Source: Platanthera guangdongensis (Eukaryota; Streptophyta; Magnoliopsida; Asparagales; Orchidaceae). Taken from it: DNA of 64,000 bases. A program made the translations under genes and the position numbers. Each line of letters starts with the position of its first letter. Position 1 is the first letter of the stretch. Of the stretch, positions 55,618 through 64,000 are shown piece by piece. The notes beneath the pieces were generated by a model that saw nothing but the letters and a program-made list of their open reading frames with translations, was not told where the DNA came from and ran no database searches. The DNA lies in the NCBI GenBank assembly GCA_039583875.1, contig CM077151.1:107836609-107900608 (forward strand), read 5' to 3'.

Positions 55618-56559
55618 ACTTGTCATTTCAATTATGCAATTTTCTCTTTTTTATAACTTAGTTTTTTGTTTTTTTTCTTTATTATGAGTTTGGTTGAGTG
55701 CGTGTGTTTTTACCTTTTTAGTAGCTTTTCTATTTCTAATATTAGGTTATCTTATTCTTTTTTCTTATTTTTTTGGAAACCTTCAGCGCTTAGTTTAGAA
55801 CAAAAGCCTAACCAAACTCAAAAGCCATCCCAATGCTCGATGAGTGGCTAATCGCTTTTAGCCCTCGGTATCGACAAGCATTGGGATATAAAATATTTTA
55901 AATAATTAAAGGTCTTATTTTTCAATTTAATTAAAAAACATAAGGTTTACCCCGGGTTAACGACGCGTAGAACCACATATCGATATGTGGGCTCTATTTC
56001 CGTTATCCATACGCTAGCTAGCCGAGAGGCCGTGCATATGGACTGATCACCCATGGGTAAAGAGAGTTCCGTACTAACTCTCGAGAGAGGAAGCGCGGTA
56101 ACTCTATCGGGTTTGGTTCCCCACCCAATAGCGGGGTTCTTAGCGTATTGCGAGCATTAAGAGGAATCCTTCCTCGGAGAAGAGCCCGGTCGAATAACCT
56201 TAATGTTTAGGTGAGCGATATTCCTAGATATAGGTGAGCTCATTCTTTTTGAACCTCCATGGCCAAGTTTCCGCTTTAATTGAATTGAAACCTAAGATCT
56301 CTTCATTGACTTTATTCTTAATCTATTTCCAGCCCTTTTTTAGTTAAAATTGACAACTTAAATATTTCGGTAAAATAATAGTTCTTTCAGAGCAGAAGGG
56401 ATAATCAACCTGTTCCTGGGAAATTTACAATCTGGATATTCTCCCGAATATCCTGTATTACTTGCTATAAGTGCACTTGCCTACAATTCGTCGCGCGAAA
56501 TCCGAACCCGCCATGCTCCCCAGATAATTTAGAGTCGTTCTTCACGCGCATCAAGTTTT

Positions 56560-56577
56560 TGGCGCCGTTGCCGGGGA
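56560..56577 (+). other. Primer binding site of F (perfect tRNA-Asp)
   Basis: TGGCGCCGTTGCCGGGGA follows the LTR end by AGTTTT and matches the tRNA-Asp 3' end at all 18 positions. Confidence 0.95.
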
Positions 56578-56699
56578 AATCGCCGAGTTGTTATTTTGAA
56601 ATTCGAAGTCTATTACTTTTTCCTATATTTCTAAAAACTAAAAAAAAACATAAAAAACTTTACTTAAAAATCCAAAAAGGGTTAATTTTCTAGTTTATA

Positions 56700-58110
56700 T
56701 TTTATGGTGTTTGACCCATGGACAACCTTCGGAGTCCGAACATTTGGATTTCGATCCTGAGATCAAACGCTCACTTGCGTGTATTCGGTCTCAACGCCGA
56801 AATCCCTCTTTGGATCCTGAAGAATCCGTCGGAGAACCCTCTACCATTGCTATGGACGACCCCACTCCGAACGCGGCCGTCGAACGTACAATGTCTTATT
56901 ACGCCCGACTGAATTTGGACGATACTGGGTCCAGTATTGTTCACCTGACGGTGGCGAACAATAATTTTGAGATCAAATCGAGCGTTATCCAAATGATACA
57001 AAATGTCGTGCAGTTCGATGGATTGCCGGATGAGTTCCCGAATGTTCATTTGTCTAGTTTTTTGGAAATCTGTGATACCTTTAAGATCAATGGCGTCATT
57101 GATGACGCCATTCATTTGCGCCTTTTTACATTCTCCTTGAGATCCAAAGCTAAGGCATGGTTGAATTCCCTCCCACGAGGATGTATCACCACCTGGGCCG
57201 AGCTTGCCGAACGGTTCTTAACGAAGTATTTTCCGCCCGCCAAAACTGCAAAATTGCGGGCAGACATATCTTTGTGTGTGCAAAAGATACTGAGTTTCTA
57301 ATAGAGACTTGTGAGCGGTTTAAAGAATTCCTCCGCAAGTGTCCGGACCACGCACTGCTTGTGTGGTTGCAGGTCCAAATCTTCTACAATGGGCTTAACT
57401 ATCAGACACGTCAAATGATTGACGCGGCTGCCAGGGGAACTCTGAATAATAAGAACCCCGAGGCTGCCCAAGCTCATATAGAAGAGATGGCTATGAATGC
57501 CTACCAATGGAATGTCACACGGGGACATCCCAAGCAGGCAACCGGCCTCTTCTATGTGGATGCCACTGCCCACTTAGCCCTTCAAGTTGAAAGGCTGACG
57601 AAACAGGTGGCGGAGATGTCTGCTGCCTCCTCTACTCTGCCTTAGGCGATTCCCCCTAATGTCAGCACAGTCATTGAGTTTGTAGACTACGTGGGAAATG
57701 CTTGGCGACCTTCCTTCAACCCCAACAACAACCCTTATAGTAATAACTATAATCTAGGTTGGTGGAACCACCCAAACTTCTCATGGAGCAACGTGAATAA
57801 TGCGCAGCGCCCGCCCATTTCTTATGAGGCCAAATTTCTTCCGCCTCCCCCTCTTCCAAAACCCTCCCCGATGGAGGAAAAGTTTTCTAAATACATAGCT
57901 TCCAACGAATCAAATAACCAGAACATCACCGGATCGCTAAAAAACATAGAACTCTAGGATGGACAGCTAGCCCGAATGATGTCCGAGCGCGCGCTCGTGG
58001 CACTGCCAGGAAACACGGAGCCCAATCCTCGGGAGAACATCAATGTTATAACCCTCCGTAGCGGAAAGGAGGTGATCGATCCAAAACAGATCGATCCGCA
58101 GGGTTCCTGA
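56700..58110 (+). pseudogene. gag: Element F gag (Athila type), frameshifted
   Basis: The first part (about 56711-57290) reads THGQPSESEHLDFDPEIKRS, YARLNLDDTGSSIVHL, FPNVHLSSFLEICDTFKING and LRLFTFSLRSKAKAWLNSLP, the Athila gag core. A one-base loss near 57287 moves it to another frame (TCERFKEFLRKCPDHAL, QMIDAAARGTLNNKNPEAAQ), which has a TAG at 57643 and then runs to 57957 (PFSNPNNNPYSNNYNLGWWN-like, NHPNFSWSN). Between 57958 and 58110, after one more stop, comes LPGNTEPNPRENINVITLRS, the segment that normally leads to protease. The start codon is unclear because the expected ATG has drifted. Confidence 0.87.
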
Positions 58111-59925
58111 ACTGCGCCTTCCCATCCTCGTTTCAGGAAAGCTTCTACCCCCCCTCTCTTTATTTTATTTGTACATTTTTTGTGTTCTGCATACAAACAT
58201 TGCAACATTGGGGACAATGTTGGACTTAAGTATGAGGATGTTTTCTTTCTTTATTTTCTGCACTTCCACTCTCTGCACTTCACTTCTACTTTCTGTACTC
58301 CAAAAATTTAAAAAATATATATGAAAAATATATATAAACACTAAACAAAACAAAAATATTTTAAAATTAAAACTTCAAAAAAAAAATTGTTTTTCTTTCT
58401 TTTCCCTTTCTTTTTATCATAAAATTCCAAAAAATTTATAAAACCAAAATTTCAAAAACAAAATTATAAAACAAAAAGTTCCAAAAAAATTATAAAACCA
58501 AAATTTCAAAAAAAAAATTTCAAAAAAATATAAAACAAAAATTTCAAAAACATTTATAAAACAAAAATTTCAAAACAAAAAAAAATAATATATATAACAA
58601 AAAATTCAAAAAAAATTAGAAAACAAAAATTCCAAAAACTATTTAGTTTTATTTTGCACATAATTTTGTAAATACTTTATGCACATATCTTCTTATTTTG
58701 TAAATATTCTTTTCTCTCTTTCCCCTCTTCCTTTCTTTCCCTTCTTTGTAAATAAACCAAAACTTCAAAAAATTGAAAAAAGATAATAAGTCAAAAAATA
58801 GACTAAAACAAACCAAAACTTCAACAAAAAAGATAATAAATTAAAAATAAAAAATGATGAAAACCTTAAAAAATCCCTAAAGACATTTATGAAACAAATA
58901 AATCAAATATTCCATTCTTAACCCTTTTTGCTCTCAAAAATTTTTGTTGCGAGTATATTTATACGCGAATTTCATTAATTCTTTGTTTACTATCAGTTTA
59001 TTATTTAGAGATTGATAGATTTAAATATCCGAGGTTAAGTTTTTAAGAATTCATTATGCTTTGTTCTTAAGATAGGGGACTTGTTTTTGGCACAACTTCT
59101 AATTTTCTAAAATAGAGGCATGTGTATTATGTTAGAAAAAACAACTATAGACTTCAATTATTTCTACTTCAAGCTTTTTAGAAACACATGAACGTTCAAT
59201 TTATAATGGTTTCTCTCAAATTTATTTTTATTAAAATCTAGTTTTATTTTTGAAATAACCCATCCCCCATATTTTATCCTTAAAAGAACCTATGTCAATG
59301 AGAATAAGATTTCGTTCCATAAACATAGGCATCCAATATTTGAAAAGATTATATTTTACGGAGTAAGAGGATAAAATTCATTACTCATATACATATACAT
59401 TGGGTTATATGAAGTTGTACAAAAAAATTTACTATTATATGTTATGGAAAATAAGACTTCGTTTTCCTAAACATTCATATTAAAAAAATTGTATTCGAGG
59501 TTTGGGAAAAAAATATACCTCCCCTCTTCCAAAGCCCTCTTCATAAACCACAAACAATCCCCTTAGCCATCTTCATGATTCTAGACTTAGTATAAAAATC
59601 TTTTTGAGAGCATAATTTTTAAATTTCATTATTTCCTTTAAACTCTTAAGCTAAGGTTCCTATAATTCCCATCTATTTTTGTTAGCTAACGATTATAATT
59701 TTTGCTTGCTATTTGGCTACTTCAAGAAATCTTTTTGGCCAAAAATTTTCCTCTATTTAAATCAATTTCATGATTTAGGACTTAACTCTTATACCCCTGA
59801 TAATTACTTTGATCTCTCTTTTAATTAATTTAAGCGGTAGCTAGACTTACGATTTCTTATAATTCTTTATAAGTATATCTCCAACTTTTTCTCTGGAATA
59901 GCAAAAGCTTAAGTATGGGGGTATT
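58111..59925 (+). other. Element F 3' noncoding region with inner PPT and hairpins
   Basis: No gene in 1.8 kb. AACATTG-GGGA-CAATGTT hairpin at about 58201-58218, then AAGTATGAGGATG (an inner polypurine tract), a long A-rich stretch (58310-58870), hairpin GAGTAA/TTACTC around GAGGATAAAATTCA (59361-59386), GGAAAA/TTTTCC near 59445-59470, CCTATGT/ACATAGG near 59289-59330, and the terminal polypurine tract AAGTATGGGGGTATT at 59911-59925. Confidence 0.8.
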
Positions 59926-62900
59926 TGATTAGTTGTAAATATTCATTTTTTATGTACATTAATTAAGTCATTTTAGTTTCTTTTTGTTATTTTTGTTTAT
60001 TTTTCTTTAATAAATTGCCTCCTTGTTGTAAAAATTCTCTAACTTAACTTTATTTTTATTTCCTGCAATTTCACAGAAATCTGCCCAAAACTGTAAGTAC
60101 ACGGCCGTATACTTTGGGTCACGCCCGTGACCAGGGCGTGATATTTCAGTCCCGTGAAATCAGCCGCAGATCTGAAGAAAAAATGTGACATGCCCTAAGA
60201 CACGCCCGTGTCATTTGACATGCCCCGTGACCGAGAACCGTGTCACGCCATCGATGAATTCGTGCTATACGATCGTCGACCGACCCGACACGCATAGCGC
60301 CATGCCCGTGACCTAGGGCGTGAATCCTCCACCTGGCCCGACAAGACAGCGCGGCAACTTGTTTTGACACCACCCGTGTCCAGATCGACCTCCACCACAC
60401 GCCCACCGCCACGCCCGTGACCGAGGGCGTGACATCCTCGTGTACAGCCGCAAGTCAACGCAGCCATCAAATCACCGGATCACATCACGCACAGTACTTA
60501 CACGCCCCCCCCCCCCCTCCCGACACGCCCGCGTCACCGGGCGTGTACTACAAAAATTTTGCCTTTAAATAGGTCCTTGCTGTATGGTGTTGGGGTTCAC
60601 TTTTTTGAGCCAAATTGTAGCGTGTTTTGTGGGATTCCCTTGTGGATTATCTTGCAATGTAAGGAGATTTATCCCTCCTCCCTTTTATGTTTGTCTTTGC
60701 TTTAGCTTTAGCTTTTTAATAATTTCATTATGATAATAAAAATGTTTGATTTTCTCTCTCTACATGGCATGAAAATTCATTTGGGTGGCTTATCTCTTTC
60801 TCTTTTTATCGTTAAGTTTCATCTTTGTTTTTCTCTTTATAAAATGTGTGTGTGTGAGTTTGTAAGTGATGTCTTTAATTCATCTTGTTTTGTTTTGCTA
60901 ATATGATAGAAGTTATAGTATTTTTCCTTGCAAAAATGTTGTTACGATTGCTTTATTTTGATTTATATCTTCTTCATGTTTTTGGTTTTATGTTTTTGTT
61001 CTTATGATTTGTAAAAGAGATTTTAAAAGAGATTTTGTTTTATTTACTTAGCTTTGTTTTAGGATTGTAAAACATTTTTGTTATTTTCACTTTTTAATCA
61101 CTTTTATGAAATCCTAAGAATGAAAAAAATGTAATTTTAATTTGTAAAGGACTTTAGTTTTTTGCTTGTTTTGAAAAACTTTTGTTCTTTTTATTTTTAT
61201 TTGTTCTTTTTATGTGTTTTTGGTAAGCTTTAGGAGTAGGAATCTTGTAATTTTAATTTTTAAGCAACTTTGTTTTTTCTCTTTAATAGTGTGTGTGAGT
61301 GTTTGAGATAGGTTTTCATTTCATTCTTTTAAATTCCATGTTGTGTGTGCAGGTGTATGAGAATAACTGTTTTTTGCTTTCTTCAATTATGTAGAGTGTG
61401 TGAGTTTATGAGATAATTTTTCATGCTTTATTTTATTGCTTTCCTCAAATTATGTAGAGTGCGTGTGTGTAGGAGATTATTTTATTGCTTTCTTTTAATT
61501 CATGTAGAGTGTGTGCGTGTGCACATTTATTTCTGCCTACTCGTTAAGAGATAAATGGCATGTCTTTATTTCCCGCCTACTCGTTAAGAGTTAAATGACA
61601 TGTCTTTTTTTTCCGCCTTCTCGTTTGAGTAGAAATTGCTCTAATTTTTCACTTATTCACTTGAGCAGGACTTGTGTGTGTGTGTATTTCATTTAAGTAG
61701 AGTGTGTGTGTGCGCGTTTTTACTTTTTGCAGTGTCTGTGCATTTTTACTTTCTGTAATTTGTGTGCATTTTACTTTCTGTCGAGTATGTGTGTGTTTTA
61801 ATTTCAATAGAGTGCGTGTGTGTGCATATATTTTCTCCTACTCGTTTGAGTAGTACTCGCTTTCATTTAAGTCCTACTCGTTTGAGTAGGACTTGTCATT
61901 TTCAGCTTTAATTTACCGCTGACTCGTTTGAGTAGGACTTGTCATTTCAATTATGCAATTTTCTCTTATTTATAACTTCGTTTTTGTTTCATTTTCTTTA
62001 TTATGAGTTTGGTTGAGTGCGTGTGTTTTTACCTTTTTAGTAGCTTTTCTATTTCTAATATTCAGTTATCTTATTCTTTTTTCTTATTTTTTTTTGTAAC
62101 CATTCAGCGCTTAGTTTAGAACTCACGCCTAACCAAACTCATAAGCCATCCCAATGCTCATCGATGAGTGGCTAATCTCTTTTAGCCCTCGGTATCGACG
62201 AGCAATGTCATATAAAATGTTTTAAATAACTAAAGGTCTTATTTTTCGATTTAATTAAAAAACTTAAGGTTTACCCCGGGTTAACGATGCGTAGAACCAC
62301 ATATCGATGTGTGGGCTCTATTTTCGTTATCCAAATGCTAGTTATCTGAAAGGCCATGCGTATGGACTGATCACCCCTGGGTAAAGAGAGTTCCGCACTA
62401 ACCCTCGAGAGAGGAGGCGCGCTAACTCTACCGGATTGGGTTCCCCACCTAATAGTGGGGTTCTTAGCGTATTGCGAGCATTAAGAGGAATCCTTCGTCG
62501 GACGAGAGCCCAGTCGAATAGCCTTAATGTTTAGGTGAGTGATATTCCTAGAGATAGGTGAGCTCATTCTTTTGGAACCTCCACAGCCAAGTTTCCGCTT
62601 TGATTGAATTGAAACATAAGATCTCTAATTATTCAAATCTATTTTAATCCTATCATAATTCAATACCGAGTGTTATCTCTTCATCGACTTTATTCTTAAT
62701 CTATTTCCAGCCCTTTTTTAGTTAAAATCGATAACTTAAATATTTCGGTAAAATAATAGTTCTTTCGGAGCAGTAGGGATAATCAACCCGTTCCTGGGAA
62801 ATTTACGATCTGGAAAATCTCCCGAATATCCTGTATTACTTGTGATAGGTGCACTTGCATACAATTCACCGCGCGAAATCCGGACCCGCCGTGCTCCCCA

Positions 62901-62931
62901 GATAATTTAGAGTCGGGGTTCGCGTGCATCA
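59926..62931 (+). repeat. Element F 3' LTR (3006 bp)
   Basis: Aligns with 53608-56553 in full, with many single changes, a C run near 60505-60517 and a 60-bp class insertion near 62630-62690. The CACG array, hairpin array and CTCGAGAGAGG element are all kept. It ends GTGCATCA followed by GGTTT. Confidence 0.94.
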
Positions 62932-62936
62932 GGTTT

Positions 62937-63846
62937 CTTCTCCAACGTTCTCGGGCTTTCAAGATGACAGTTTCGAGCCTGACATGCCCGAGGTCACGGG
63001 CGTGTCCAAGGGCATGACCGATTAACAACTTTTCCTATAAATTCCAGATGAGTTCAGGAGCTGGGGAGGATCGAGGGAGCCAAATCTAGGAGTAGTTCAG
63101 TAGTTTAGTTTTCTGTTTTGATGCATTTACTTTTTGTACTTTTCAATTTTGTAGTTAAGCTTTCATTCTTGTACTTTTATTTCAAGCTTTATTTTGTTTA
63201 TCTTTACATGTAGCCTCTTTTCATCACCACATGATTTTGACAGCTTTTGAATAAAATAAAGTTCTTATTATGTAGCAAAAGTGCTATTATTTCTTCACTT
63301 CAATCTATCTTTGATTTATTTATTTCCGACCTTAGTTTCGTATCCTAGTTTTACCGAGAAGTTGTGGATACAAGTAGAACACTCAAAGGTAGAAGGGGCC
63401 GCATGCACTCCTCGAGAGAGGATGACACGGATCTTCCGGATTGGAGTCAAATCAAATAGCGGTGTTCACCGCATAAGGCAAGCCCAGCGGTTTCAACTGG
63501 CCGAGAGGTCTTAATCGATCAACCTAAGTTTTGTTGAGAGCATATTCTCGAGAGAGGCACTTTTGTAATTTAGTAACCTCCATGGTTGAAGTAGGATATT
63601 TAGAAATTTGCTTTTATGAAAAGTTTTTATTCAAAGTAATTCTATATCAAGTGTTAATCTTAGTTCTTAGTTTTATTAATTTTCTATTGTTTTTACCGTT
63701 AAAATAATATTAATTTGCATGAGTAGGAGTACTCAACAGGCCCCGAGTCTAATACGACAATTTCCTAGACTATATTTCGATAGGTACACTTGCCTATTTC
63801 GAGATTATAGTTTGGATATATTTTTAAAACTATAATTTCTCCATCA
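62937..63846 (+). repeat. Element G 3' LTR, right part
   Basis: Continues 53607 after removal of F and one GGTTT. TATA CCTATAAATT at 63034-63043; AGGTACACTTGCCTA near 63781; end CTCCATCA. Confidence 0.95.
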
Positions 63847-64000
63847 CTGATGGAGAGGGTAATGAAGGAAATCGAGATCGAGGCGGCCAATCCGGTGTTA
63901 GTTGGCAGAGGATGATGTGAAAGAATCAGGAGCAGGGAGGTAGAGGGAGTTGAGAGAGGAGAGAAGAAGGGAGGAATCCCGAGGACAGGGGCAATATCAA
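63847..64000 (+). pseudogene. Element H gag, continuation after G
   Basis: 63847-63851 (CTGAT) is the probable right duplication copy. From 63852 an H gag frame resumes (ERVMKEIEIEAANPVLVGRG, then TGA, then a basic Arg/Glu/Gly-rich stretch REVEGVERGEKKGG), as expected after the gag core. It is cut by the window end. Confidence 0.7.

Larger units (their letters stand above)
53608..56553 (+). repeat. Element F 5' LTR (2946 bp)
   Basis: TGATGAGTTG ... CGCATCA. Order: CACG array 53782-54212, TATA CCTATAAATAGG 54234-54245, a T-rich R/U5 of 1 kb, GTGTGTG stretches, the CCTACTC hairpin array 55246-55617, palindrome CCACATATCGATATGTGG (55973-55990), CTCTCGAGAGAGG near 56080, and AAGTGCACTTGCCTA at 56469-56483. 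No coding content. Confidence 0.94.
53608..62931 (+). mobile_element. Element F: Athila-like, gag only, 9.3 kb with 3-kb LTRs
   Basis: LTRs 53608-56553 (2946 bp) and 59926-62931 (3006 bp), perfect tRNA-Asp primer site, gag, long 3' noncoding region, terminal polypurine tract, GGTTT duplication. There is no protease, RT or integrase between gag and 3' LTR, so F is a large non-autonomous derivative. It lies in G's 3' LTR, which makes F the youngest in this nest. Confidence 0.94.
48653..63846 (+). mobile_element. Element G: Athila-like, pol-less, split by F
   Basis: 5' LTR 48653-50245 (1593 bp), tRNA-Asp type primer site, a 2.7-kb internal region with gag remnants only, terminal polypurine tract, and a 3' LTR in two parts (52927-53607 and 62937-63846, about 1591 bp) around element F. 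Flanks TCGAT (48648-48652) and CTGAT (63847-63851) are a likely 5-bp duplication with two transitions, because H's gag resumes in sense right after it. No pol is present, so G moved by help from autonomous relatives. Confidence 0.9.

Noticed and set aside
63847..63851. Exact target duplication for G
   Set aside because: CTGAT differs from TCGAT at two of five positions, so it is reported as probable only; support comes from the H gag frame continuing beyond it.

Overview
The window is plant nuclear repeat DNA, almost certainly angiosperm heterochromatin. It is made almost entirely of nested LTR retrotransposons, and I see no convincing intact host gene, rRNA, tRNA gene or CRISPR array. The plant assignment rests on the element lineages: chromodomain-type Ty3/gypsy with initiator-Met primer sites, Athila-type gypsy with a tRNA-Asp primer site, a Tat-like gag, and Ty1/copia elements. 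All coding regions are broken or incomplete.

Layout, left to right. (A) A gypsy element with LTRs of about 5 kb is cut by the window start: 5' LTR 1-1664 plus 12991-13035, a shrunken internal region with only an integrase, and a 3' LTR from 15038 to 19008. (B) A complete 11.3-kb Tekay/Del-like chromovirus, 1665-12990, sits in A's 5' LTR with a perfect CTAAG target duplication. (C) A minus-strand gypsy fragment, 19005-24408, joins A at a 4-bp microhomology and lies next to D. (D) A minus-strand Athila-type element, 24409-40243, carries gag, pol and a separate ORF of about 419 codons downstream of pol. (E) A minus-strand copia element, 30981-37087, has two 1889-bp LTRs and a perfect CTTTT duplication and splits D's gag. 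(K) D lies in the leader of another minus-strand element with an LTR from 40705. (J) A minus-strand copia fragment, 42330-45085, lies in (I), a plus-strand copia remnant, 45086-47128. (H) A Tat-like gypsy start, 47129-48652 resuming at 63852, is split by (G), an Athila-like gag-remnant element, which is in turn split by (F), a pol-less Athila-like element with 3-kb LTRs and a GGTTT duplication.

The most interesting signal is regulatory rather than coding. Element after element carries a dense array of short, GC-rich, mostly dyad-symmetric motifs in its LTR. A CACG(GG/CC)CGTG array ends within tens of bases upstream of a TATA-like box in C, D, F and G, and again in D just ahead of its extra ORF. 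E has a GTCCGC array upstream of its TATA box. B has a 68-bp higher-order repeat holding four GTGTCGACAC palindromes per unit. A has many W-box-like GTCAA motifs.

A second theme is repeated RNA-like hairpins. Three in B's leader and one in A's LTR share the 12-nt loop TRGTATGGGATG on stems of different sequence that still pair. G and F share hairpins with the loop GAGGATAAAATTCA. F has an array of CCTACTC-N4-GAGTAGG hairpins. These look like cis-acting transcription, packaging, dimerization or reverse-transcription signals. The functions are inferences; the sequence patterns are read directly.
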